The translations under genes and the position numbers were made by a program. DNA of 64,000 bases from CAXQUZ01 sp942491145 (lineage in GTDB: Bacteria > Myxococcota_A > UBA796 > UBA2385): contig CALOBC010000035.1 in assembly GCA_942491145.1 (NCBI GenBank), forward strand, positions 62,001-126,000, given 5' to 3'. Position 1 is the stretch's first letter; each line of letters opens with the position of its first letter. Of the stretch, positions 25,089-33,275 are shown piece by piece. Under the pieces are notes generated by a model. The model did no database searches. It was not told the DNA's origin and saw only the letters and a program-made list of their open reading frames with translations.

Positions 25089-25123
25089 GCCCCAAGATGA
25101 CGTCTATGGCGCCATCTTGGGGC
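25089..25123. terminator. Bidirectional hairpin terminator
   Basis: An 11-bp perfect stem (GCCCCAAGATG with CATCTTGGGGC) and 13-base loop, followed on the plus strand by TTTG. It lies 10 bases beyond the GNAT stop and downstream of the repeat array, so it can end transcription from both sides. Confidence 0.7.
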
Positions 25124-25133
25124 TTTGTCCGCC

Positions 25134-25574
25134 CTATGCCGCCTGGACGACCTGGCCTCGCACCTGGCGCACATACTCGCCCGGGCTGGTGCTCCGGACA
25201 AACCCACAGGCCTCCAGCCAACCCTTCACGGCGGGGGCCTGGGGATGGGCCTCGGGCACGGTGTTGCGCATGTACGCAAGCCCCTGGTCCACGGCATTCT
25301 GGGCGAGCTGCTCCATCATCCACGTGCCGATGCCTTGGCCGGAGCGTTCTTGGTCCACAGCGACGAGGATCTCGCCGTCGCCCCACACCACGTCCATCCA
25401 GCCGTAGCCGATGACGGCGCCGGACTGGTCTTCAGCCCGCCACCACGTGCCCGGCAGTGCGCCGGCCGATCGCAAGCGCTCCACGTCGAAGATGCCGGGC
25501 GCTGCGCCGCCGATGATCCGCTCTTTGTCGGCGGTCCAGGTGGGGGCGTCTTCTCGGGTCCAGGTGTGGCTCAT
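25134..25574 (-). CDS. GNAT-family N-acetyltransferase
   Basis: 146 aa from the ATG at 25574; a longer frame to 25685 adds Pro-rich sequence. The acetyl-CoA binding motif A is SGQGIGTWMMEQL (Q-x2-G-x-G type), followed by a helix and a beta strand with GFVRSTSPGEY. The substrate cannot be told from the sequence. It stands alone between the repeat array and the Ala/Pro-rich exported protein, transcribed toward the array. Confidence 0.87.
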   Translation of the reverse strand: MSHTWTREDAPTWTADKERIIGGAAPGIFDVERLRSAGALPGTWWRAEDQSGAVIGYGWMDVVWGDGEILVAVDQERSGQGIGTWMMEQLAQNAVDQGLAYMRNTVPEAHPQAPAVKGWLEACGFVRSTSPGEYVRQVRGQVVQAA

Positions 25575-25812
25575 GGTGTCGGCTCCTGCGGGCATTCGAG
25601 GGGGGGCCGGGACCACGACGCTCGCGACCCTGGCGGGGGATGGCGCGTCCCCGTCTGCTTCAGGGGACGGATCGGGGCGCCGCACTGTTGAGCCAGGCCC
25701 CGCCGAAATGGGCGTCGTGGCGAGAACTCAAGTCGGGGGTGACACGGGGCGGTCGCTGCGGGGTTGAACCGGGTGCGCCGGGTGGTCCCGGACGTTCCAC
25801 GTGGAGTCACCG

Positions 25813-26400
25813 ATGACGAGCGCCCTGTTGATGATGCTGAGCTTGGCCCATGCCGATGTGCTGACCTTGGACAATGGTGCCCTGCTGGAGGGGCACCTGG
25901 ACCACTTCGAGCACGACGGCGAGTGTGTGATCGGCGTGGACGGCGGGCCGCTCGCAGGCACGCTGGTGGTGGTGTCCTGTGCCCGGGTGGTGCGCTTTGA
26001 GCGTGGGGTAGACGAGCCCGTGGGTGCCGCGGTGGCGGTGGTGGGGATGCCCCCGGTGGCTGAGCCCCAGAACACCGTGACCGAGGCCACTGCCGCGACC
26101 GAGCCGGTGGGTGTGGCCGCCGTTGTGGCTGCCCCAGTTGCCGCACCTGTGGCTGAGCCAGCGGTTGCCGCAGCCCCTGCTGTCGCTCAAGCGCCTGTCG
26201 CTGAGGTTCCCGAGGCTTCTGCGGTTGCCGAGGCTCCTGTTGAGGAAGCCCCAGCGCCCGCTGTCGCCGATGCGGCCCCTGAAGCGGTGGCGGCGAAGGA
26301 TGCCGAGCCCGAAGCGCCCGCGGAGCCCCCCGCACGGACCGGTTGGCGGGCCGCGCTGCCCGAGGGCTTCAAGCTGCCTGAGCTCGGCCGGTCCCGCTGA
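25813..26400 (+). CDS. Exported protein with Ala/Pro/Val-rich tail
   Basis: 195 aa from the ATG at 25813 (an in-frame GTG at 25801 is possible). A short signal peptide ends near HA (residues 1-14). A small beta-rich domain follows (VLTLDNGALLEGHLDHFE, then GPLAGTLVVVSCARVVRFE). Residues 80-175 are a low-complexity Ala/Pro/Val/Glu region like the periplasm-spanning part of TonB-type proteins, but there is no N-terminal anchor or TonB C-terminal domain. It precedes the haem receptor by about 170 bases; a link to that system is only positional. Confidence 0.68.
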   Translation: MTSALLMMLSLAHADVLTLDNGALLEGHLDHFEHDGECVIGVDGGPLAGTLVVVSCARVVRFERGVDEPVGAAVAVVGMPPVAEPQNTVTEATAATEPVGVAAVVAAPVAAPVAEPAVAAAPAVAQAPVAEVPEASAVAEAPVEEAPAPAVADAAPEAVAAKDAEPEAPAEPPARTGWRAALPEGFKLPELGRSR

Positions 26401-26454
26401 GGGGCGGCGATCTCAAACGACAATTGCCCATTGTCGGTCGTTCTCAACTGTATT

Positions 26455-26473
26455 GAAAATGAAAATCAAGATT
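26455..26473 (+). promoter_or_regulatory. Fur-box-like site 1
   Basis: GAAAATGAAAATCAAGATT matches the 19-base Fur consensus GATAATGATAATCATTATC at 14 positions by eye. It lies about 100 bases upstream of the TonB-receptor start. An AT-rich patch of this kind is rare in the surrounding high-GC DNA. Confidence 0.6.
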
Positions 26474-26520
26474 GTTCTCGCCAGTCCCCCGGGGAAGGCA
26501 TAGTCAGCGGGTGCTCCAAC

Positions 26521-26541
26521 TGAAAACGATATTCGTTTTCA
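26521..26541 (+). promoter_or_regulatory. Fur-box-like site 2 (perfect palindrome)
   Basis: Half-sites TGAAAACGA and TCGTTTTCA flank a TAT centre, a perfect 21-base dyad; the inner 19 bases match the Fur consensus at 14 positions. It sits about 33 bases before the proposed receptor start at 26574, a position suited to iron-dependent repression of the whole haem operon. Confidence 0.65.
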
Positions 26542-26573
26542 TCGATCACCCTCCCGCCCGCTGGCCCCTCCTC

Positions 26574-28607
26574 GTGTTTCTGCCGTTGTCCATCGCCAGC
26601 GCCCTCACTGTGGTGGTGCCCGTTGCCCACGGAGCGCCTGTGCCGGCCGCTTCTGAGCCAAGCGCGCCTGACGGAGAGCCGGAGGTGATGGAGGAGATCG
26701 TGGTGACCGGCATGCGCACCGGTGAGCGCCTCGCCGACGCTGTCGTGGCCACCGAGCTGATTCGCCGCACCGACATCGAGGCCAGCGGGGCCCGCACCGT
26801 CGCCGATGTGCTCGACCAGCATCCCGGGGTGCAGGTCAGCCGCGACTTCTCGGGCGCCGGCTTGTCCTTGTGGGGCTTAGACCCCGACTACATCCTCATT
26901 CTCATGGATGGCCAGCCCCTCATCGGGCGGGTGGACGGCGTCATCGACCTCGACCGCATCCCGGTCCACGACATCGAGCGCATCGAGATCGTGAAGGGGG
27001 CCGGGTCCACGCTGTACGGCGCTGATGCCATTGGCGGCGTGGTCAACATCATCACCCGCAAGGCCGAGCCCGGGGTGAGCGTGTCGGCGGGCAGTCGGGT
27101 CGGCCGACTGGGCACCGAGCGGCTGGGCACCGTGGCGGACACGGCGGCGGGTGGCATGCGCACGCTGGCGGACTGGCCGCTCAACACCGCTCAGCTCGAC
27201 GGCAGTGTGGCGGTCGGCGGCCCCCAGCTCTCGTCCCGCACGGGGGTCTCGGCCCAGGTGAGCCCAGCGGTGGGACCGGGCGATGGCGCCACCCAGCTCA
27301 GCGGACGGGGCCTGGCCACCCTCACCCAGACCCTGAGCTGGCAGCCCAGCGACCAGCATCGGTGGGACCTCACCGGCATGGCCTCCCGGCGCTTGTCTGG
27401 GTCCACGGCGGTCGAAGACACCGGCGCCGTGCTCGACCGCAGCAATGACCTCGAGGTGTGGTCGCTCCGGGTGGGACCGGACCTGCTGTTTGGCGACCGG
27501 GCCCGGCTGCGGATCACGGGCAGCCTCGACCACATCCGGGACCAGTACCTGGCCGACCAGCGGGGGGCGACGGCCCTCGATGTGTACCAACAGACTCAAG
27601 AGACCGCTGTGGAGGGCGAGGTCGCGGCCACGGTGCGCTTGGGTGAGGCCCATGTGGTGGCCGTGGGCACCGAGCTGCGGGGAGAGTCCCTCAAGGCCGA
27701 CCGCATCTCGGTGGATGAGGCCCGGCGCCAGCGGGTCGGTGCCTGGGCCCAAGATGCCTGGGACTTGCCCCTTGTGTTGCCCACCACCGTGGTCGGGGGC
27801 CTTCGCTTTGACCGCGACAGCTTGTTCGGGTCGGCATGGTCCCCTCGGGTCGCGGTGCGCCACGAGCCCCATCCCCGTGTTGTGCTCCGCGCAAGCTATG
27901 GCCATGGGTTTCGGGCGCCGCCCTTCAAAGACCTCTACCTCGCGTTCTCGAACCCAAGCGCGGGGTACGAAGTCGCTGGAAACCCCAGCCTGCGGCCGGA
28001 ATTCTCTCGCACGACCACGGTCAGTGGGGGCTGGGCGGCCTTGTCGGATGGGGGGCTGGACCTGCGGCTGGCCCTGTTCCGCAATGACCTGCGCGACATG
28101 ATTGACGCCCGCCTGGAGACCGCCGCCGCCGATGGTGAGCCCGCCCGCTACAGCTATGCCAACGTGGCCGAGGCGTGGACCCAAGGCGCCGAGGTCGGGG
28201 CGAGCAGCCGGCCCTTGCGTTGGTTGCGTGTGCTCGGTGACGTGACCCTGATGCAGACCCGGGATGTGGTGGAAGACCGCCCCTTGTCCAACCGGGCCCC
28301 GGTGTTGGCGACGGGTGCGGCGAGCCTGGGGCGCGCTGGCGGACCGGCTTCGGTTGATCTTCGGGCCTCCTGGCGGGCGGCCACGGCCATCTACACCATC
28401 GAGGGTGAGCGCACGGTGGAGGAGATCACCCCTGCCCGCACCACCTTGGATGGGGTGGTCCGCTGGTCGGTGACTCCCGGTCTTCGGTTGAGTGCCGGTG
28501 TCGACAACATCCTTGACTCGGGCGATCCCGAGCTGGACCCCATCCCCCCCCGCTGGCTGTGGCTGGGTGTGGATGGCCAGCTTCGTCGCCCCCGGAGGTC
28601 TCCATGA
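26574..28607 (+). CDS. hmuR: TonB-dependent outer-membrane haem receptor
   Basis: 677 aa from a GTG at 26574; the frame is open from 26472, but an earlier start (GTG 26511) would put the Fur-like palindrome inside the gene. A signal peptide (FLPLSIASALTVVVPVAHG) is followed by the TonB box region (EEIVVTGMRTGE), the plug domain (TVADVLDQHPGVQV, VKGAGSTLYGADAIGGVVNI) and a beta-barrel. A FRAP-type motif is visible as GHGFRAPPFKDLYLAFSNP, followed by NPSLRPE, both typical of haem/haemoglobin receptors. It is first in a seven-gene haem operon, and its stop overlaps the next start (ATGA). The symbol is assigned by analogy with hmu loci. Confidence 0.88.
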   Translation: MFLPLSIASALTVVVPVAHGAPVPAASEPSAPDGEPEVMEEIVVTGMRTGERLADAVVATELIRRTDIEASGARTVADVLDQHPGVQVSRDFSGAGLSLWGLDPDYILILMDGQPLIGRVDGVIDLDRIPVHDIERIEIVKGAGSTLYGADAIGGVVNIITRKAEPGVSVSAGSRVGRLGTERLGTVADTAAGGMRTLADWPLNTAQLDGSVAVGGPQLSSRTGVSAQVSPAVGPGDGATQLSGRGLATLTQTLSWQPSDQHRWDLTGMASRRLSGSTAVEDTGAVLDRSNDLEVWSLRVGPDLLFGDRARLRITGSLDHIRDQYLADQRGATALDVYQQTQETAVEGEVAATVRLGEAHVVAVGTELRGESLKADRISVDEARRQRVGAWAQDAWDLPLVLPTTVVGGLRFDRDSLFGSAWSPRVAVRHEPHPRVVLRASYGHGFRAPPFKDLYLAFSNPSAGYEVAGNPSLRPEFSRTTTVSGGWAALSDGGLDLRLALFRNDLRDMIDARLETAAADGEPARYSYANVAEAWTQGAEVGASSRPLRWLRVLGDVTLMQTRDVVEDRPLSNRAPVLATGAASLGRAGGPASVDLRASWRAATAIYTIEGERTVEEITPARTTLDGVVRWSVTPGLRLSAGVDNILDSGDPELDPIPPRWLWLGVDGQLRRPRRSP

Positions 28608-29224
28608 GCAAGCGTCCGATGTTGGCTTCGATCGCTGTGTTGAGTTGTGCGCTGCTCAGTGCAGGCTGTGCAACCGACCTGCGCTTGTGGGTGGAGCGGG
28701 ACGATGGCCGCCAAGCCAACGCCGACGAGCTCGCCGAGCGGGCGCCGGAGGGTGTGCTCGACACGGGTGCGGACCTTTATGTCGAGACCGAGGTGGTCAT
28801 CGACGCCAGCGACTACGACGTCACGGTCTTCTACGACTTCGAGCGCCAGGGCATTGTCGACGACTCGATGCCTTGGGATCTGCAGCTCCAGCGCTATGTG
28901 GTGAGCCTCAACGGCGGGGTGTCCGGCGACGGCCAAGGGGCGGCCCAGGCCCTCGACATGCCCTTTGATGACGTCGAGCAAGCGCCAGTGGATGGCTATG
29001 TTGTCGACAGCGAAGATGCCGATGGTGACGGTGTTGTCGAGTACGCTATCGCCGAGTGGTACAGCTACGACACGTCCACCCATGTGTTGACCCCCCTGCC
29101 CCTGACGTGGGTGGTGCGGTCTGCCGAGGGGCGCTTCTTCAAGCTGGAATTTCTTGAGTACTACGACAGTGCGGGCACTGCGGGCATTCTGCGCCTGCGC
29201 TGGGCCGAGCTGGACGCACCCTGA
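28604..29224 (+). CDS. HmuY-type haem-associated lipoprotein
   Basis: 206 aa lipoprotein with lipobox LLSAGC. The body carries the HmuY-family signature YVVSLNGGVSGDGQGAA and the later WYSYDTSTHVLTP segment. HmuY proteins bind haem at the cell surface and pass it to the TonB receptor. The start overlaps the receptor stop by four bases. It is followed by a longer paralogue with two such domains, so the system has three HmuY-type domains in all. Confidence 0.82.
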   Translation: MSKRPMLASIAVLSCALLSAGCATDLRLWVERDDGRQANADELAERAPEGVLDTGADLYVETEVVIDASDYDVTVFYDFERQGIVDDSMPWDLQLQRYVVSLNGGVSGDGQGAAQALDMPFDDVEQAPVDGYVVDSEDADGDGVVEYAIAEWYSYDTSTHVLTPLPLTWVVRSAEGRFFKLEFLEYYDSAGTAGILRLRWAELDAP

Positions 29225-29264
29225 GTCAGGGTGCTTGCGTTTCCCCCCGATGGAGATTGACCCC

Positions 29265-30413
29265 ATGATGCGATCCAAGTGGATGTTGCTGGGCCTTGTG
29301 TTGGCTGGCTGCACCGGTGACAAGTTCTCGGAAGACTCTGGTGTGTCGGATGCCGATGCCGATGCCGACACCGACGCCGATGCAGACACGGATGCTGATG
29401 CCGACGCCGATGCCGACGCCGACGCCGACGCCGACGCTGACGCTGATGCCGACGCCGATGCTGACGCTGACGCTGACGCTGACGCTGATGCCGACGCTGA
29501 CGCCGATGCGGACGCCGACCCCCGCCACAGTGTCTCGGCCCCCGATGCCAACGGGGTCATCACCGTGGACCTGGACGTAAACAGCACCGACGGCGCTGTG
29601 CGCTTGGACCTGGACGCCCTCGCCGTCAACCCCGACGGCGACGCATGGACCCTCGCGGCCACCCGCTACGAGGTGGCCGTCAACGGTGGCACGTCCGGCG
29701 ACGGTGGGGTTGAGGCCACGTGGTCCAGCGAAGCCTTCGACAGCCTCGATGTGGCGCCCGACACCGGCTGGGCCACCGACGGCGACAGCGGCGTCATGGC
29801 CGACTGGTACGACTATGACAGCAGCACCCACGCGCTCACCCCCGCCGCGGGCACCTGGTTCGTGCGCACCACCGCCCACAAGCACTTCAAGCTCGCCTTT
29901 GTCGACTACTACGACGATGCCGGGGAAGCCGGGCTGTTGACCCTCAAGGTGCAGCCCACCATGTTGTCCGGTGAGCAGCGGTGGGATGTCAGCGATGCCG
30001 CAGCCCCTGTCTACATCGACCTGGACACGCTCTCGGTGGTCTCGGCCCCGTCCGATCCCACGACCTCCGGCGACTGGGACCTGTCCATCGCCCGCACCAC
30101 CCTGCGCTTGAACGGCGGCGTGAGCGGTCCCGGGGACGGCGCGGCGGTCACCTTGCCCGATGGCACCCGCTGGGCCGATGTGGTCGAGGCGCCCACGTCC
30201 GGCTGGACCAGCGATGCCGAGCCCCCCAGTGAGTACGAGACGGGCACCGCGCTGTCGACTTGGTTTGACTACAACAGCGAGACCCACGCGGTGACGCCGT
30301 CCCTGAAGGTCCACGCCGTGCGGGATGCCGACGGAGACCTCCACAAGCTGCAGGTGACGTGGTGGGCCGATGGTGAGCTCGGCTTGCGGGTGAGCCCCCT
30401 GGGGACGCCATGA
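29265..30413 (+). CDS. Double-domain HmuY-type lipoprotein with Asp-Ala linker
   Basis: 382 aa from the ATG at 29265 (29268 is also possible). Lipobox VLAGC; then about 57 residues of almost pure Asp-Ala/Thr dipeptides (residues 29-85). Two HmuY-type domains follow: the first has VAVNGGTSGDG and WYDYDSSTHALTP, the second has LRLNGGVSGPGDGAA and WFDYNSETHAVTP. The stiff acidic linker probably holds the haem-binding domains away from the outer membrane and may bind cations. Its stop overlaps the hmuT start by four bases. Confidence 0.82.
   Translation: MMRSKWMLLGLVLAGCTGDKFSEDSGVSDADADADTDADADTDADADADADADADADADADADADADADADADADADADADADADPRHSVSAPDANGVITVDLDVNSTDGAVRLDLDALAVNPDGDAWTLAATRYEVAVNGGTSGDGGVEATWSSEAFDSLDVAPDTGWATDGDSGVMADWYDYDSSTHALTPAAGTWFVRTTAHKHFKLAFVDYYDDAGEAGLLTLKVQPTMLSGEQRWDVSDAAAPVYIDLDTLSVVSAPSDPTTSGDWDLSIARTTLRLNGGVSGPGDGAAVTLPDGTRWADVVEAPTSGWTSDAEPPSEYETGTALSTWFDYNSETHAVTPSLKVHAVRDADGDLHKLQVTWWADGELGLRVSPLGTP
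29349..29519 (+). repeat. Asp-Ala codon repeat tract
   Basis: 171 bases of GAC/GAT-GCC/GCT/GCG codons with occasional ACC/ACG, in frame inside the double HmuY lipoprotein. The mix of synonymous codons shows selection on the protein repeat, though the tract could still vary in length by slippage or recombination. Confidence 0.9.
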
Positions 30414-31285
30414 GCCGCTGGACCGCCAGTCTGGTGTTCGCCCTGGCCCTTGGGTTGGGGGCGACCGCCCAAGCCGGTGAGGCCAGAGACGCCACCGGTG
30501 CCACCGTCGTGGTGAAGGACCCCAAGCGCATTGTCACCCTCGGCGCCACGGTCGGTGAGCTCGTCTATGCCCTCGGGCTGGCCGACCAGATCGTGGCCGC
30601 GGACGCCAGCACCGCGGGCTTCTCGCCGCTCAAGTCCCGGGCGACATTGGGCTATAATCGCCAGGTGTCGCCGGAGGGTGTGCTCGCGGCGGGGCCTGAC
30701 CTCGTGCTCGCGGCGGCCAGCTCCGGTCCGGAGAGCGCACTGAACCAGATCCGCGATGCAGGCGTGCCGGTCTTTGTGGTGGACGACACGGCGAGCCTGG
30801 ATGCGGCCCAACAGCGGGCACGCACGCTGGGCACACTGCTGGACCACGCCGACAAGGGCCAAGAGCTCGCCAAGCGCATCGACGCCGAGGTCCAGGCCGC
30901 CGCGGGTCCTCCCTCTGGCTTGCGGGTGTTGTTTATCTACGCGCGCGGCGCGGGCACGCTGATGGTCGCTGGCCAAGACACCGCGGCTGACGCCATGCTC
31001 GGGCTTGCGGGTGCCCAAAATGCCCTGCAAGGCCACAGCGGCTACCTGCCCCTGACCCCCGAAGCGGTGTTGGGCGCGGCCCCGGATGTGTTGTTGTTGA
31101 CCACCCACGGACTGCAGAGCGTGGGCGGTGCTGACACCCTCCTGAAGCAGCCTGGATTGAGTATTCTCGCGTCCTCTGGCGCCTTGCCTGTGGTGGCCAT
31201 GGATGACGTGTTGTTGTTGGGCTTTGGCCCTCGTCTCGGTGAGGCGGTGACCCTGTTGCAACAGACCTTGGCGGAGTCCCGGTGA
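30410..31285 (+). CDS. hmuT: Periplasmic haem-binding protein of ABC importer
   Basis: 291 aa with a cleavable signal peptide ending AQA (about residue 22). It has the periplasmic-binding-protein III fold: KRIVTLGATVGELVYALGLAD at the start, PDLVLAAASSGPES, and a C-terminal lobe with GHSGYLPLTPEAVLGAAPDV. A Tyr in FIYARGAG fits the conserved haem ligand of HmuT proteins. It hands haem to the HmuU/HmuV importer encoded directly downstream, with start/stop overlaps on both sides. Confidence 0.88.
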   Translation: MSRWTASLVFALALGLGATAQAGEARDATGATVVVKDPKRIVTLGATVGELVYALGLADQIVAADASTAGFSPLKSRATLGYNRQVSPEGVLAAGPDLVLAAASSGPESALNQIRDAGVPVFVVDDTASLDAAQQRARTLGTLLDHADKGQELAKRIDAEVQAAAGPPSGLRVLFIYARGAGTLMVAGQDTAADAMLGLAGAQNALQGHSGYLPLTPEAVLGAAPDVLLLTTHGLQSVGGADTLLKQPGLSILASSGALPVVAMDDVLLLGFGPRLGEAVTLLQQTLAESR

Positions 31286-32367
31286 GCTCCCCGTCTGCAT
31301 CGTCGATCGCTCCCGCCCCGTCGCTGCGTCAACGCTGGGCCGCACGCTTCCCGTGTTGGACCTTGTTGGTGGTCGTGAACCTGCTCGGGGTCGTCGCGGC
31401 CGCGGGGTGGGGAGCCTTCGAGATTGCGCCGGGTCAGGTCATCTCCGGGATGCTGGAGCCCCTGGGCCTCGACCTCTGGGCCACCCCGGATGCCCGCACA
31501 CTCGCGGTGCTGTGGTCCATTCGGTTGCCCCGGGTGGTGCTGTCGCTCTTCGTGGGTGTGGGCTTGGCCGTCGCCGGTGTGGTGATGCAGGCGCTGTTCC
31601 GCAATCCCCTCGCCTCGCCCCAGATCATCGGGGTGTCCAACGGGGCGGCCCTCGGTGCCTCGGCGGCCATTGTGTCGGGTGGGGCAGTGGGCGAGCTGGG
31701 CGCGGTGGTGCTGGTGCCCTTGTGTGCATTTGTGGGCGGGCTGGCCGCGGCGGTGTTGGTGCTGCGCTTGGGCCGCAGTGCCCATGGGGACGGCACTGCG
31801 GGCTTGTTGCTGGCCGGGGTCGCGACCAATGCCATCGCTGGTGCTGCAATGGGCCTGCTCATCTATGTGGCCGACGACGCCCAGCTCCGCTCATTGACCT
31901 TTTGGACCCTCGGCAGCCTCGCCGGGGCGCGGTGGTCGGTGGTGGCCATCGCCGGGGTCGCGAGCGCGCTGGTGCTCGGCTGGAGCGTCGGTGTGGCGTC
32001 GAAGCTGGACCTGTTGCAGCTCGGCGAGGACGAGGCCGCGCTGCTGGGCGTGGACGTGGCGCGGCTGGAGCTGTGGTCCATCATCATCTGTGCTGCGGCC
32101 GTGGGGGCCCTCGTCAGCTTCACCGGCGTCATCGGCTTTGTGGGCTTGGTCGTCCCCCACATGGCCCGCCTGGCGGTGGGTCCGGTCCACCGGGTGCTGG
32201 TCCCGGCGGCGGCCCTGCTCGGCGGTGGCACCTTGCTCTGGGCCGACCTCGCGTGTCGCACGGTGGTGGCCCCCGGTGAGCTGCCCATCGGTATCTTGAC
32301 CACGTTGCTGGCCGCGCCCTTCTTCTTGTGGTTGCTCCGCCGGGCGGGAAGAGGGGGCATCGCATGA
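31282..32367 (+). CDS. hmuU: Haem ABC transporter permease (FecCD family)
   Basis: 361 aa from a GTG at 31282 that overlaps the hmuT stop. It has about ten hydrophobic helices. FecCD signatures include IRLPRVVLSLFVGVGLAVAG, FRNPLASPQIIGVSNGAALG and GVIGFVGLVVPHMARL. It should form the inner-membrane channel for haem, working with HmuT and HmuV. The stop overlaps the hmuV start. Confidence 0.9.
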   Translation: MSSPSASSIAPAPSLRQRWAARFPCWTLLVVVNLLGVVAAAGWGAFEIAPGQVISGMLEPLGLDLWATPDARTLAVLWSIRLPRVVLSLFVGVGLAVAGVVMQALFRNPLASPQIIGVSNGAALGASAAIVSGGAVGELGAVVLVPLCAFVGGLAAAVLVLRLGRSAHGDGTAGLLLAGVATNAIAGAAMGLLIYVADDAQLRSLTFWTLGSLAGARWSVVAIAGVASALVLGWSVGVASKLDLLQLGEDEAALLGVDVARLELWSIIICAAAVGALVSFTGVIGFVGLVVPHMARLAVGPVHRVLVPAAALLGGGTLLWADLACRTVVAPGELPIGILTTLLAAPFFLWLLRRAGRGGIA

Positions 32368-33275
32368 GCGCCCCGAGTCCAGTGCACCGTGCCGATGCGC
32401 CGGTGTTGAGCGCTGCGGGCCTGAGCTGTGTGTTGGGGGGGCGACCGGTCTTGGACGGGGTGCACCTCAAGCTGCACGGTGGTCTTCGGTTGGCCCTGGT
32501 CGGTCCCAATGGGGCGGGAAAGAGCACGCTGTTGCGTTGTCTGTCGGGGCTCTTGGCGCCGTCGGCGGGCACCGTGATGCTCGACGGCAAGCCTCTGTCG
32601 ACGTGGTCCCGGGGTGCTCTCGCCCGGCGCCGCGCTGTGTTGTCGCAACACGCGCCCACCAACCTGCGCTTCACCGTGCGCCAGGTCATCGCCATGGGCC
32701 GGGCTCCCCACGGTGCCCAGGGTCGCCGAGATGCGGTGATGCGGGCCGTCGCAGAAGCAGACCTCTTGGGTCTGTTGGACCGACCCTTGCACCAGCTCAG
32801 CGGCGGGGAGCGCCAGCGGGTACACCTCGCCCGGGTGCTCGCTCAGCTCGATGGGGTGCCGGGTCCGGCACTGCTGTTTTTGGACGAGCCCACGAACAAC
32901 CTCGACCCCCAGCGCCAGATCCAGATCTTGCGTGCATCTGGAGCGGTTGCCCAACGGGGCGGTCTGGTCATCGCGGTTCTCCACGATCTGCAGCTCGCGG
33001 CGGCGTGGGCGGACCGGCTGGTGGTGTTGCACGAGGGCCGGTGTGTGGCCGACGGCAGCCCCGCCTCGGTGTTGACCCCCGCCTGCCTCCGTGCCGTCTT
33101 TGGGCTGGACGCGTTGGTCTTGCCCCATCCACGGACGGGCCGCCCATTGGTGGTGCCCGCGGACCCCTTTTCCTGTGATCCAACTCCTTCAAGAAACCCT
33201 GGAGAACCCGATGAGTGCACTGTTTTCCCGTTGGCAGGCCCTGTTGAGCGACAAGCCCAAGTGCCGCATCCGTGA
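32364..33275 (+). CDS. hmuV: Haem ABC transporter ATP-binding protein
   Basis: 303 aa. Walker A GPNGAGKST, signature LSGGERQRVHLARVL, Walker B ALLFLDEPTNNLD, and the switch His in VLHDLQ, all in order. Typical HmuV proteins are about 260 aa; this reading frame continues through some 40 extra residues that overlap the start of hmuS by 65 bases, so the tail may be poorly conserved or dispensable. It powers HmuTU-dependent haem import at the cytoplasmic face. Confidence 0.88.
   Translation: MSAPSPVHRADAPVLSAAGLSCVLGGRPVLDGVHLKLHGGLRLALVGPNGAGKSTLLRCLSGLLAPSAGTVMLDGKPLSTWSRGALARRRAVLSQHAPTNLRFTVRQVIAMGRAPHGAQGRRDAVMRAVAEADLLGLLDRPLHQLSGGERQRVHLARVLAQLDGVPGPALLFLDEPTNNLDPQRQIQILRASGAVAQRGGLVIAVLHDLQLAAAWADRLVVLHEGRCVADGSPASVLTPACLRAVFGLDALVLPHPRTGRPLVVPADPFSCDPTPSRNPGEPDECTVFPLAGPVERQAQVPHP

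Noticed and set aside
29349..29519. Simple-sequence repeat as phase-variation switch
   Set aside because: The tract has no uniform short DNA unit; codons vary and the frame is kept, so frameshifting by slippage is unlikely.
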